DNA of 64,000 nucleotides from NCBI GenBank assembly GCA_947561395.2, contig OX387195.1:23451126-23515125 (forward strand), given 5' to 3'. The notes under the pieces were generated by a model, which ran no database searches, was not told where the DNA came from, and saw nothing but the letters and a program-made list of their open reading frames with translations. Positions 1 to 10,949 of this stretch are shown in pieces. Position 1 is the first letter of the stretch. Each line of letters begins with the position of its first letter. The DNA comes from Buxus sempervirens (taxonomy: Eukaryota > Streptophyta > Magnoliopsida > Buxales > Buxaceae). The translations under genes were made by a program, and so were the position numbers.

Positions 1-1960
1 GATGTTTTCAGAAAAGGGGGCAAAGAAATGAAAAAAAAAGAGGGAAGAAAGAAGAAAAGCAGATCATCAAATGCTATATCTTCAAAATTGTGAAGGGAAG
101 AATGAGAAAAGAAGTTCAATAATGGGAAACAAGTTTTAAATGAAGAAATCAAAGTGGGTGAAGAACTTCATTACTGGGGGGCAATTTTGTATTCATTCCA
201 AGGGAAGAAATGCCTTAAAAATTGCAATTTCAGTTAACCCATTAGATCATATGGTATTTGAGCCTTTTATTCCTTTTCTTTCTAAACAAACACCAAGCCT
301 TCATTTCGTCCCATCCATAAGTCCTCTTTGATTAAGAAATTTTGAATTAAGGCAGTTTTAACTACATAGTTGCTGGTGATGAAGGGCGCTACATGGCAAA
401 TAATCAGCTATCTACAAGAAGGAAATTGTCAGAGAGAAAAGTCCAGAATTGGCATAGATCCAGGTGAAATCCTCAAGTTGGTGGTTATTTTTCACTCTTC
501 AAGTGATTGAGGAAAGTCTTCTTTTCAAGATTGAAGCAAACATAATCAGAGCTATGGTATAAAGCATTTGTGAACAAGTTGATGGCCATCAAAATTGCCA
601 TTAGGAAATTATTGCTGAAGTTGAAGTCATAAATTCTCATATCATGGATACAATGGAGAAACAATTGCTCTTCAATTGGATGAAGGAAAATGTCTTTCTA
701 GACTGGGGCAAAATAGTTAGATTGAAAGAGTCGGCATATCTAGAGCATCAATTGACAAGCCGATGGTCATGGGAATGATTCCAAAGGTTCTGAAGGCTTA
801 TTTTGGTCTTTCTTCATTTTCTGAAATAATCTTCTCATTATTCAACTTGATTTTAATTCTTTTGGACTATATGCTAGTAAGTGATTGGATCATTTTTCAA
901 AAAAAAAAAAAAAAAGCACAAAAAAGCGAAAAAAATATATTTTTGGCCTATGATGAGCATCTATGTCTTTTCATAAAAACATTGGTTTTGCAAGCATTAG
1001 AGAATTCTGAGGCCACTAGTATAAAACCTATTTTTTTATTTTGCATTCCTTTATAAGGGTTTCTTTTTGCAAAGGTTAAAAAAAAAAAAAGAAAGAGAAA
1101 AATAGAAAAAAAAGAAAGAAAAAAAAGAGAGAAAAAAGAGAAAAAGAAAAAAAAGAGGATTATCTCTGCTGAGGGGCAAATATTTCTTCAAGCAATCAAA
1201 GACGGGGCATGCTCAGTATCTTTCCCTTTGGGTTTTCATTGAAATAAATTACAGCATCTGGAGGAAGCAATCAGGCCTTAGTCTTTGGATTTGAAAAAAA
1301 AAAAGAAGCAGTTGCATGTTTTCTCCTTTAAACAAAGGTTTCTAATTCTGAAGAAGGATTTTACTGGAGCAGTAAGAAGGCATGAATGAGAGGTCATGGG
1401 TGGTAAGGGCATGAGGTTAGATCAACAGATCATGATTTTTCAAATCCATCAATCAAGAAGAGGCAGTCACTTGGGCAGTTGAGAAGCATAAAGGCAGGCT
1501 ATGGGCAGCAATGGCACATACATCCTTATTGAGAGAGCAAGAAGAGGAAGAAGCAAAAGCAAGTTGCAGAATATTCAAGCACAGGTTTGGGCATCAAATG
1601 CACCCAGGTAAATCAAATAAGAAAATGAATCAGGAAAATTCAATAAAATATTTCCTTCCTTATTGTTGAAAAACATCAAAAGCAATTGAGTTTGCAGAGG
1701 TCAATTTTAAATCCACATTCTTTTCAAAATTTGCTTGTCTCAGATTTCTTTTCATAGCCACGAGAGCTCAAAGAAATCTGAGATAAGGAAGAGACGCCAC
1801 CCCCGTCAGACTATACACAGCAGGGGTTTCATTAGCTATCTTCAAATCCATGTTTTTATCACTCATTTGTTTGACCAAAGCAAGTTCAATTAATGAGGTG
1901 TCTTTCAACCGTGCAATTTTGAGTTGTGTCTATTCTTTGCTGTTCATTGTGCTACAACTC
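1..1960 (+). mobile_element. 3' internal non-coding region of plus-strand LTR-A element
   Basis: This is sequence just upstream of a 3' LTR. It has no credible ORF and many A-rich purine runs (for example 900-915 and 1080-1155). It is homologous, in inverted orientation, to about 46604-49000, where a second LTR-A element sits in the opposite direction. Shared landmarks include the purine-rich block, the stretch on substrate-like text around 400-780, and a strong hairpin at 1739-1782. I infer it is the region between the (out-of-window) coding part and the 3' LTR, or the inside of a non-autonomous element. No gene is visible in it. Confidence 0.75.
1739..1782 (+). other. Conserved stem-loop in LTR-A 3' internal region
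   Basis: A perfect 12-bp stem (ctcagatttctt at 1739-1750 with aagaaatctgag at 1771-1782) encloses a 20-nt loop containing cgagagctc. The same stem and loop occur in the inverted relative at about 47108-47150. A third copy of the loop has a different stem at 46774-46805. Confidence 0.7.
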
Positions 1961-1977
1961 CAGCAAAGAGGGGCAGT
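1961..1977 (+). other. Polypurine tract of plus-strand LTR-A element
   Basis: The purine-rich run agcaaagaggggcag lies immediately before the LTR start TGTAGACACC. This is the expected position of the primer for plus-strand synthesis. The same motif precedes the minus-strand 3' LTR at 46587-46603, which confirms the LTR boundary. Confidence 0.8.
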
Positions 1978-2556
1978 TGTAGACACCCCAAAATTGCACG
2001 ATTTTTGATAAATCTTGAAGGAGAGAAATATTTTATTGGAATTTTCAATTCTTTGCATGGGGTTTGAGATACTTAACCCATTTGAATCCAAAACGGAAAA
2101 GAAAAAGGCCCGAATTCAATCTTTTGTGCAAAGTCAAACTTTTGCCGGTTGAATTTTGTTGACTTTTGACCCCAGAAAATGAAATATTTTTTAAAGCAAG
2201 ATTTTAAGATAATTTTTCCCGGTAATCAGGTTTTTAGCAATGTTATTGCATAAATGAATTTTTTGAGATTTTAAATCTTGACGAATACCAAGGTTTTAAC
2301 ATATTGAACCTTTTTTCCAGACCTGAAAAATCAGAATTTTGCCTAGAACTGGAAAGTTGACTTTTTATTCACTTGGAATTTGGGTCTAGAACTATTTTTA
2401 ATGGATTCAAATGGGGGGGGGGGGGTGTTTGCTTATTTACATGTAATATCTTAAGTAAATGGAGATTAAAAAATACGAGGACATTTACTTAAACGATATT
2501 ACATGTAAATAATTATTGCATGTGTTAAAATTCGAAAAAAAAGCTTTTTTCCTTGT

Positions 2557-2694
2557 ATCCGGCAACTCAGGCCGGATACAAGTGTCCTTCTTTGTATCCG
2601 GTGGACAATGCCGGATACAAGTAGACCTCAGTGTATCCGACATCATAGACCGGATACATTAAGGTACTTGTGTATCCGGCCTGACATGCCGGAT
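2557..2694 (+). repeat. Array of four 21-bp CCG-N11-CGG palindromes (AT type)
   Basis: Palindromes start at 2557, 2596, 2635 and 2674, exactly 39 bp apart. Each is AT-CCG-N11-CGG-AT. The central 11 bp differ between copies; the first contains ACTCAGG. The array lies about 170 bp upstream of the TATA box. The regular spacing and invariant half-sites suggest a protein-binding array; the function is inferred. Confidence 0.9.
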
Positions 2695-2862
2695 ACGCTA
2701 GTTTTGCTCAAAATTAGGGTTTTCCGAGAGCTTTTCACTTTTACCATCATATCCCTCATTAAATGAGGGGAAATCTCAGAAATAGCCTTAGGGTTAAGGT
2801 TGGTGGGCTATAGACATTATGTTGTGTCTACCATTCTCACCAACCCTAACCCTAACCTTTGC

Positions 2863-2871
2863 CTATAAATA
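2863..2871 (+). promoter_or_regulatory. TATA box of LTR-A (1978-4744)
   Basis: The sequence ctataaata is preceded by a telo-box-like CCCTAACCCTAACC. The same gcctataaatag context recurs at the equivalent position in the other LTRs of this window. It is the likely Pol II promoter that defines the start of R. Confidence 0.75.
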
Positions 2872-2978
2872 GGAGACTCATCCTTAAGCAAAGGGCACAC
2901 AACTCTTGTTTTGAATTCTCGCAAAGAAGAACTCCAAGAGAAGAAGAAAACCGCTGTGGAATCGCCTCCAGAACTCAG

Positions 2979-2984
2979 GTAAGC
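2979..2984 (+). other. Putative 5' splice site in LTR-A leader
   Basis: CAG|GTAAGC occurs 116 nt downstream of the TATA box. Equivalent donors lie 114-129 nt downstream of the TATA box in the three other LTR-A copies (minus 9937, plus 37372, minus 46066). Confidence 0.55.
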
Positions 2985-4663
2985 CTCAACTTTTCTTTTT
3001 ATTTTCTGTCTTTACATTCCTAGATCTAGATCTCTTCTTCCACCTTTCTGTAGTGTAAAGCCTTGTTTGTATGTGTGGAAATCCTTCCCCGGCTCAAAGT
3101 ATCTCAAGACTCCCCTAGCCGTAAAACGTGAAGGCGGATCTAGGAGAAACGAGACTGGGGATTGACCCTAGTGCTAGAACCTATGTAGCATAAGGCCTTT
3201 TTGATTGATTGTAAACCGTTCCATATTCAAAGTACCCTTGATTATCTTAAAGAGAACAGAGGGAAACGATAATGGAACGGAACCCTAGGCTATGCTAGAA
3301 CCTATTTTGTTGAATCTATATGCATGTGTATGGATCTTGCTTGGTTTTTCACTTTTGCACACATATTACACCTTTTTGGTGAATCGGCTCACATTTGGGG
3401 ATTTATTGCATTCATTGTGATAAATCTCCAATAAATGGCCTCAATCAAATTCTGGAGTGTTTTAAAATGTTTTTCAAAGGTTTTGGATTCATCTCACACG
3501 AATCACACACTTTTTGTCAATTTTCGGATTTGACTTTCTTCAAAAGTGGCTTAACTGGACAGCACCTGTACCTCTACTTCGGACATCCGTAACTTCATCA
3601 TCCGGATGAATTTTGGGGCGATTCTAGAACCATGGGAAATGCGAGGCTGTCTAGTTTATGTCCACCAAATTTCATGAATTTCTATCTAGCCGATTTTTTA
3701 CACCTCTCTGTCGAAGTTAAGTGGACAGTTCAGGTCCAAGTACAGAACTTGTCACTTCGACGGACCGCCATGTGTTCGTTTTAAGTCCGATTCGAGTGAT
3801 TTTTGTTTCTGAGTACTCCTTTATGAGTCTATTTTCAAATCCAGTTGGTTTCATAATTTTTTGGATTCCATTTGAATTATTGGTAGCCGATTTACTCAGA
3901 ACTGCTCATTTGCATTTTTCTGGGTAAATCTGTGATCTTCGGGGCCTGTTCGGGAGACCACCCAAGGCACGTCCGAAGGGATTTTTGTATGAGGCTAGTT
4001 TCTCTGGAAATATGGCCATACAGACTTCAATCACACCAAATTTCACGGATTTCTAGGTAGTGGATTTATCTAGACAATTTTCCAAAGTTGCCCACTTACC
4101 ATTTTTAAAAATCCCCAACAGCAACTTCAAAGGAGCATAACTCCTAGATTTTTCATCGGAATGAAGTGAAATTTTGCATGAGACTCTTACTTACCCTAAT
4201 CTTTCAAATGGATTTGGTTTGGTTCAATTTAGAATTGGATTTGAATGATTTTAAGGCAAATGGCATACTTTTTACCGAATTTGCCTCAACTTGGTTTTGG
4301 TCACTTTTACTTTGATTTCCATCTTTTGAAATACTCCAGAAGTGATATTGACATAAGAGAGGATCTAAAATCCATTTAGATCTTCATGTGAAAATATCAT
4401 ACATTGTTCCTTTTTCAAAGCTTTTTTCATGATTTTTAGCAAGCTTCTTATTTTCGTTTTAGCATGAACATACACTTGGCAACCACTTCGTGTGGATGAA
4501 TGGGGGTGCCTAGCACCTTCCCCCGTTCATAATCTAATCCCCTTACCCATCTCTGGATTTGATTTTCAGGTAGGATTATTTTTATCCTAGAATTTGTCTT
4601 TTGGCTATTTTTGCCTATTTTTGAATTCTTTGGTGTCCATTCTCACCCCAAAATCATGAATGG

Positions 4664-4673
4664 TGGCGACTCT
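4664..4673 (+). other. Partial PBS-like motif inside LTR-A
   Basis: TGGCGACTCT matches the first 10 nt of the tRNA-Arg-type PBS, but lies inside the LTR, 71 nt before its end. The same arrangement is found in all six LTRs of the window. Confidence 0.7.
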
Positions 4674-5330
4674 CCCACTTTTGCGTTGAGCCCGTGTGTT
4701 GACGGAGGGATGATCACTCCGGTGATTTTTTCCCATGTCTCACAGGTGGCAGCTTTTAATCTCTGAGACCGTCGGGGAGCAATGATTGCAGTAAGAACTT
4801 AGTACCTTAGTAAAAGAAAAAGACAAAAGAGAAAAATGTTAGTATCCCCCTAAATCAATTTTAGACACCTATGCATGCATGCATGTAGGCTTGGTGAACA
4901 TGAGTTTGGGGTTTTCTTTGTATCCATATTTTTTTTATTTTTGTATTTATGGTTAAAATAACCTTATTAAGACGAGGTGATTGATACGAAAAAGATCAAA
5001 CCTCAGAAATTTTGTTGGAGTATTCTAGGGCCTCCAACATGTCCCACAGAAATGATATGGCTATGGTAAAAGCCCATAGTCAGATCAAGCATTGGAATTA
5101 CACAAGCTTCCAAGGGCTTATGAATTGGTTGGTGCGAAAAAGACCTACCAATATTGGAAAATTCTAGGGCTTCCAACACATCCCACACAAATGAGATGTC
5201 CAAAGTAAAAATCCTTAGACAAACTCGAGACTTGGAATTACGCAAGCTTCCAAGGGCTTATGCTTTGGAATTAAGGCTTCCACAACCTCCCGAAATTACG
5301 CAGGCTTTCAGGGGCCTATGATTTTCTAAA

Positions 5331-5790
5331 TTCAGGCTTTAGAAGGCCTATGAAAATTTTGAAAAATTCTGGAATTTCAGGCTCCCAGGGTCCTATGAGT
5401 TTCTAAATTCAGGCTTTAGAAGGCCTATGAAGATTTTGAAAAAGTCTGGAATTTCAGGCTTCCAGGAGTCCTATGAGTTTCTAAATTCAGGCTTTAGAAG
5501 GCCTATGCAGATTTTGAAAAAAGTCTGGAATTTCAGGCTTCCAGGAGTCCTATGAGTTTCTAAATTCAGGCTTTAGAAGGCCTATGAAGATTTTGAAAAA
5601 GTCTGGAATTTCAGGCTTCCAGGAGTCCTATGAGTTTCTAAATTCAGGCTTTAGAAGGCCTATGAAGATTTTGAAAAAGTCTGGAATTTCAGGCTTCCAG
5701 GAGTCCTATGAGTTTCTAAATTCAGGCTTTAGAAGGCCTATGAAGATTTTGAAAAATTCTGGAATTTCAGGCTTCCAGGGTCCTATGAGT
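5331..5790 (+). repeat. Tandem repeat, about six copies of a 78-bp unit
   Basis: Equivalent points fall at 5347, 5424, 5502, 5581, 5659 and 5737, a period of 77-79 bp. The unit carries caggctt and ggcctatgaa motifs. Because 78 is a multiple of three, an accidental ORF with a 26-residue repeat is open at 5584-5793. There is no sign that it is translated. Confidence 0.9.
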
Positions 5791-6521
5791 TGATTTTCTG
5801 AAATTCCAAGGCTTCCAGATGCCTAAAAATTTTTTGATTTCCAGCCTTAGGTATTTTGAGTTAAAAAGAGACTCACTTTATCTTTAAGGTGGTGATTTAT
5901 TTGAAAAATTTTTTTTTATTGAATCCTTAATTGATCACTTGCTTGGAACTCAGAGGTTTCCCAGTGACCCAATGAGTTGAAATCTTAAAAGTTTGAATAC
6001 TTTATGATTAAAGATTTCTTATTTTTGGTTGGAATTTGCTCCATTTTAAAAGAGTTGAGCTTCTTTTCCTTTTACTCTTGGTTCAGATCCCACTTTAGGC
6101 TTAAAACATGCTTTGTAAGCTTATTGTGATTTCCAAGTTTAATTCTTGAGGTTGAAGTATGATTAGGTTGGTTATTTGAACCAATTTTCTTTTAATCATT
6201 TACTTCAATTAAGATGGGTTAGGTGTTCAAATTAGGTAAAAAGAGCTTAACATGAGCTTAAACCCCAAAATTTGGTGCTTGACCTGATTTTTGGTTTGAG
6301 CCAACTTTTATTTCATCATTTTCACCTTTGAGTTGGATTAATTTGCTCAATTTAGGTGAATATGTTCAAAATGACCTTAATCTCTCGATATGGGTGGATT
6401 TGGAATGGTTTAAATGCCATTTATCTTATTTGGAGTCATTGCACACTTGCTTATATAACTTAGGGATGAAAGGACCCAGAAATGTTTAATTAGCATGGCC
6501 AGAATGGGATTTCGGCTTAAA

Positions 6522-6608
6522 ACCGCACACTCAGGACGGTTTGGCTCAAACCGTATGATACATGCGGTTGCAGCGAAAATGCAGACAACCGCATACTCAG
6601 GACGGTTT
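6522..6608 (-). repeat. Three 21-bp CCG-N11-CGG palindromes (AA/TT type), internal cluster
   Basis: Copies start at 6522, 6550 and 6588. Each is AA-CCG-N11-CGG-TT, and two have ACTCAGG in the spacer. They match the type found upstream of the TATA box of the LTR at 8220-10633, about 1.6 kb beyond the PBS. Confidence 0.85.
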
Positions 6609-8200
6609 CCAGCCGAAAATGAGATTTTCGATTTGTTCCTTTTTCCACTTGGTTTTATTATCTTAGTTAAATGTCCAAACACATTGTTCACCATTGGGTG
6701 GCTTCCAGGCTGCCCCAAATTGGGCATTTGGGACATCAAATGGCATTAAAAGCCCGCTTAGACCATGAATTTCATGAAGGTGCATGAGGAGACCATAAAT
6801 ATGCACAAACAGATCTCTTATAATAAAAGAAACATGTTACAATACAAATTGGCCTTCAAGGGCATGAATCAAAATAAAAATGACAATTTTAGCCTCCTTG
6901 GGCTTGAGAATGAAAATTTCTACACAAAAGAAAAAGAAGAGGCTCTTTGCACCAGCAGCTCTTGGATGGCCTTCACACACAAATTCCCTGCAAGAAAGAG
7001 GATTAGCCATATTCATACATAGGAGGGCCTAGGCTCCCTCCTAAAAATGGACACCTAATGCATGGATTTTGGGACTTTTAGGTGCCTCCTATGGACATTT
7101 GGGTAGAGTGACACCTAAGGAGAGTAAAACTCCCTCTAAGGGCTACACCAATCCTAGGCTAACAGTAATTTTCTGGGAAAAACAAAATCCCGACAAATAG
7201 GTGCCATGAGCATGTTTCTTATAAAGTAAAAAAAAACTATCATAGGGAATAAACTGAAAATACCCTGTTACCTCATGTTTACCTTCAAAATGGTGTCCAT
7301 ATCATACCTCGGGCACCTGAGCCATGCAAAACGGCCTTCCCTCATTACAAGCCCTTTCTCCCTCGCATTTGGTTTATTTTGGCCAAAATTGTGTTTCTCC
7401 ACCTTCAAGCGTGGGGGTTCTGGGTTTTGGCTTATCGGCAACTTAGAGCTCAAGCCTAGTGTATGACCAGAATTCTAGATCCACCATGTCATCACATCAT
7501 TGGCTCAAAGTCTCTAAGGTGAATGTTTTCACTTTCGCTTTCCGAAGTAACGACCTCGGTGCGCCAAGCTACACACATTCTTGTTCAACTTCCTATAGGT
7601 GATAGGTAGGCTGTGTAAAAAAAGAAAAAAGGTGCACAAGTGCATTTGAAAAAGTGGGTCACATTCAACACAACGTCCCACCCTTGCCACTCTTTTTTTC
7701 GCAGCCATGCAAGCCATACACACCAAGGCATGATATAGAGATCATTTTGAAGCAAATAAATATGGGAACATTCAATTAAATAAAAGAAAGCCTAGCATGC
7801 TCCATCTAAATATGCATTCACACTATCATGCAAACATGGAGGCATGTTATCATATCATACAACAAATAGCATTCAATTATGGTGAGCATGCTTTTGACAT
7901 ATTCAAAATATCTCCCTAGAAATCCTGATCACATGCTCAATGGCATTAGAATCCTAATCAAAACATGCTCATCATATAAACATGGTAGCCTAGCATGGTA
8001 AAACTAGCTAGGTCTCCTAACATGGTTTTGAGCATAACCAAAGCATCACACATCTCATGCCCTATTTCCTAAGGTCTCACATTCTCTAGAAATAGAAGCA
8101 TTCAAATCAGCATGCTTATTACTATCACTCCAAACAACAAACAATCAATAAAAGCAAACAAAGAATAAGCAAGCAAAAGACATGGCTCAATTCCAAGTGT

Positions 8201-8217
8201 CCCCAGCAGAGTCGCCA
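8201..8217 (-). other. Primer binding site, tRNA-Arg type (minus strand)
   Basis: On the minus strand this reads TGGCGACTCTGCTGGGG, separated by 2 nt from the LTR end. It is complementary to the 3' end expected of a plant tRNA-Arg (established for Ogre/TAT elements; not checked here). The LTR-B element at 51922 uses the same PBS. Confidence 0.8.
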
Positions 8218-8285
8218 ATTGTGAGACATGGAAATGTCATCTCCGATGACTTCCGATTATCGTCACGCGGGGATCGATAAAGATA

Positions 8286-8295
8286 AGAGTCGCCA
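8286..8295 (-). other. Partial PBS-like motif inside LTR-A (minus)
   Basis: The minus strand reads TGGCGACTCT, 66 nt upstream of the LTR end at 8220 and about 70 nt from the true PBS. Confidence 0.7.
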
Positions 8296-10043
8296 CCATC
8301 CATTTTAAGGTGTGAATGGACACCAAAGGGTTCATAAATGTCAAATAGAGCCAAAGTAGCTCTAATACAAGGAAAATCCAAAGATTGGGTACGAGGAATT
8401 ATTTATGAGCAGGGGAAGGTGTTAGGCACCCCCACTCATCCATCTAAGACGGTTACCACATGCTTGCTTATGCTAAGAATCATTTTTCTAACAAAATGGG
8501 CAAAAGGATGCTTACCACAAGCACCATGTATGTGATCATTCCACATGAGAAGTCTAATGAACTTAGACTCTCTTTGTGGATTCATCACTTCTAAAACCTC
8601 ATGAGTGAAGGAAAATCAAGGTAAAAATGAAGAAAATCCGGCTAAGACAAATCTGGAGAAAATAGGTCAAAAGAACTTGAAAGCTTTGATAAACCCTAAC
8701 TCCCCCAATTCAAATCCAAATCAAATGAAACCAAAGCCATTGGAAAACTGGTATATAGTAGAGTATATAGTAGAAAATTCAGCTCAATCCGATCCAAAAC
8801 AAGAGAGAAATCCACATATGAAATCTGCTGTTATAACTCAGAAAAAGTGTTAAGTAGGCATTTTCAAAGCTCTATTCGTGGAGTTTGGCTCAATAAAAAA
8901 ACATGAAAATTGGTATGGAGGAAGTATGTAGTGCCATCTTTTCAAAGAAAAAGACCTCACACCAATCTCTATCCGGATGTGACTTGTGTGCTCTCTTGAA
9001 CAGGCCTAAAAGACCACAGATGAGCTCTGGACTATGCCAGCGAGCACTTCTGAGTCAACTGAGCACCCAAGACACAAAACAGATTAAAATCTGCTGAAAT
9101 CAGTTGGAAATGAAAGTAGACTTCTCAAAGAAAACTCAGAAACTGGAATCATAGGAAACGGATTAAAACTGAGCAAATAGCGCACCATCAAAGCGGCAAG
9201 TTCAGCAATCTGGGCTGAACTGTCTTACAAACTTTGAAGAGATGGTGTCAAAAATTGGCTACATGGAAGTGGACGAAAATTTCCAGATATTAAATAGACA
9301 CATCCATCTATCACATGTCTTTGGAATCACTCAAAAATTCATCCAGAGGATGAAGTTATAAGCATTCCAAGACAGGCTACAGATCTGTCCTGTTTTTGAA
9401 GAACTTTGAATAAGAAGCCAAAATCAGTGTATGTGTGCAAGTGGATTCGACCAAAACAATTTAAAATCATGAAAAACAACTCATGAACTTCTAAAAACTC
9501 ATTCTAAGGCCAATGATCTCAGATTTTCCATATTTACATGGAAATCCAAGATCTAGCCTATTTTGATAAAAAAAGGTGGAAAGTGGGTGCAAAGATGTGG
9601 AAAATCACATTTCTATGAGAAAGTTGGAATCCATGGCTATTGAGAGCATGGATTCACATCTTCTCCAAATACAAAAATGATCAGAGAAGCATTCAAGGGC
9701 TCAAAATAACCATATAGCATGCTTGCACATCATTTGAGGGTTCTAAACCTAGAGGATCCATTCCACCTTCCTTTTCCCCAGGCTCTCTCTTCACGTTTTA
9801 CGGCTAGAGAGGATTCCCAGGTACTTTAGAAGGGGTTTGGGGCTACAAACAACATCAAAGCCTTACACTACAGAAAGGTAGAAGATGAGAGATTGCTAGA
9901 ATGTAAAGAGGAAGCAATAAATCAAAATGGGCTTTACCTTAGTAGCTTGAATGGTTGAGTAGGCAATCCAGCAGAGGTTCTCCTTCTTCTTTGCAGAGCT
10001 TCTAAGCTTCAGATGGTCAGCCATTTGCAAGAGGAGGACCTCT

Positions 10044-10053
10044 CTATTTATAG
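10044..10053 (-). promoter_or_regulatory. TATA box of minus LTR-A
   Basis: The minus strand reads CTATAAATAG, about 200 bp downstream of the palindrome array and 116 nt upstream of a splice donor at 9937. This is the same arrangement as in the other LTR-A copies. Confidence 0.7.
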
Positions 10054-10253
10054 GCCAAGCTAAGGGTAGAAGAGTCCCAAGGGTAGGCCTAAAAGGCTTT
10101 CTAGATTATTCCAATTCTCCTCCAAGGCATGAATTGGTGTAATTCAGCAAGTTTCGGAGGGTGAAATGGGGAGTTTAGGTCCTTGAGAGAGAGGTAATAT
10201 GCATAAATAAGGCTCAGAGATCGAGCCATTTCGCAAATCCCCGAAACAGCCAA

Positions 10254-10520
10254 AACCGTATACTCAGTGCGGTTTCTACACAACCGCCACTCAAAGTGCG
10301 GTTCATGTATAAATTTGACCAAACCGCATATACAGGGCGGTTCAATTCAGTTATGCTTTAATTGATTGCTGTCCACGCGGCTCAACGGCCGAAGCTTCGC
10401 GAAGCCACGTGGCCGCCAGCGCAACGAGCATGGACATGAACCGTGCTGTGTGTGCGGTTGCAACCGCACATACAGAGCGGTTGAGACCAAGATTATAAAA
10501 ACCGTATACACAGTGCGGTT
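10254..10520 (-). repeat. Six 21-bp CCG-N11-CGG palindromes (AA/TT type)
   Basis: Copies start at 10254, 10282, 10322, 10439, 10462 and 10500. All have AACCG and CGGTT arms. The second has a 12-nt instead of an 11-nt spacer. Several spacers contain ACTCAG or ATACAG. The segment between copies 3 and 4 (10343-10438) holds GC-rich sequence without the motif. Confidence 0.9.
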
Positions 10521-10633
10521 GGCACTGATTTTGAAAGTTTTTGAAAGTTTGACACATGTCAAGGCTCAAATAAGACCTTTGGAGCCCTTCTTAGTTAATC
10601 TCTTATATTGGGGTGCAATTTGGGGTGTCTACA

Positions 10634-10949
10634 ATAACCCACAAATAGAGTTTAGCAAGATGATTGTGAGATTATTAGAAACTGTTGAAACCACATTTGA
10701 GAAATCATCTTTGAAGAGTTTGTAGGTTCTCAAAATATAACCAAAAGATATATATTTTCAAAACCTTACACTTATCCTATAGTTGACACATTTCAAGACA
10801 AGAACTCATATAAAACCGAAAAACAAAAAAAACAAAATACGAAAGAAAAAACAAATACAAAAGCAAAATACAAAATAACAAAAACAAATAAGCATGCTAA
10901 AGAAAAGAAATATGCATGAGACACCCTAAAGCATGCTACTAAGTCCTTC
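10634..10949 (-). other. Copia 3' non-coding tail, or junction sequence
   Basis: These 316 bp lie between the LTR-A edge and the stop of the copia reverse transcriptase-RNase H region. They are A-rich and carry no ORF of note. A copia 3' LTR (about 1.16 kb by its 5' partner at 15942-17103) should begin here but is absent, so the copia element is truncated at this side. The LTR-A element may have inserted into the copia tail. Confidence 0.5.

Larger units (their letters stand above)
1978..4744 (+). mobile_element. 3' LTR of an LTR-A element (gypsy-like, plus strand)
   Basis: The LTR starts TGTAGACACCCC and ends CCATGTCTCACA, 2767 bp. The polypurine tract directly upstream makes it a 3' LTR. 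Internal landmarks in order are a four-copy 21-bp palindrome array (2557-2694), a telomere-like CCCTAACCCTAACC (2845-2858), a TATA box (2863), a splice donor (2979), a conserved block around 3111-3183 (ctagccgtaaaacg), and a partial PBS (4664-4673). It shares these landmarks with the LTRs at 8220-10633, 36852-42365 and 44781-46586. No protein-coding domain was recognised, so assignment to the Ty3/TAT group rests on the tRNA-Arg PBS of the sister copy at 8201-8217. Confidence 0.9.
4745..8200 (-). mobile_element. Internal region downstream of PBS of minus-strand LTR-A element
   Basis: Going down from the PBS at 8201-8217, this is the leader or internal region of the minus-strand element whose 5' LTR is 8220-10633. 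No gag or pol homology is visible on either strand and the ORFs are short. It contains a 78-bp tandem array (5331-5790) and three 21-bp palindromes (6522-6608) of the same type as in its own LTR. It abuts the plus-strand LTR at 4744 without a visible 3' LTR of its own, so the element is truncated or its inner boundary is unresolved. Part of the interval might be older host DNA. Confidence 0.5.
8220..10633 (-). mobile_element. 5' LTR of minus-strand LTR-A element
   Basis: On the minus strand it begins TGTAGACACCCC at 10633 and ends CCATGTCTCACA at 8220, 2414 bp. The PBS follows at once, which makes it a 5' LTR. Landmarks in transcriptional order are six 21-bp palindromes (10520-10254), a TATA box (10053-10044), a splice donor (9937), the conserved acgttttacggctag block (about 9795) and a partial PBS (8295-8286), 66 nt from the LTR end. 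The palindrome type (AA/TT) differs from the other LTR-A copies, although the rest of the LTR is related. Confidence 0.88.

Noticed and set aside
2557..2694. CRISPR-like regular repeats with variable spacers
   Set aside because: The constant part is split around the variable part inside a palindrome, the setting is a plant LTR, and no cas genes exist.
5584..5793. ORF encoding a perfect 26-residue repeat
   Set aside because: The 78-bp tandem unit is a multiple of three and the array lies in a non-coding retrotransposon region; no start context or homology.
10347..10725. Overlapping ORFs on both strands with similar repeats
   Set aside because: They arise from the 21-bp palindromes in the LTR-A promoter region.
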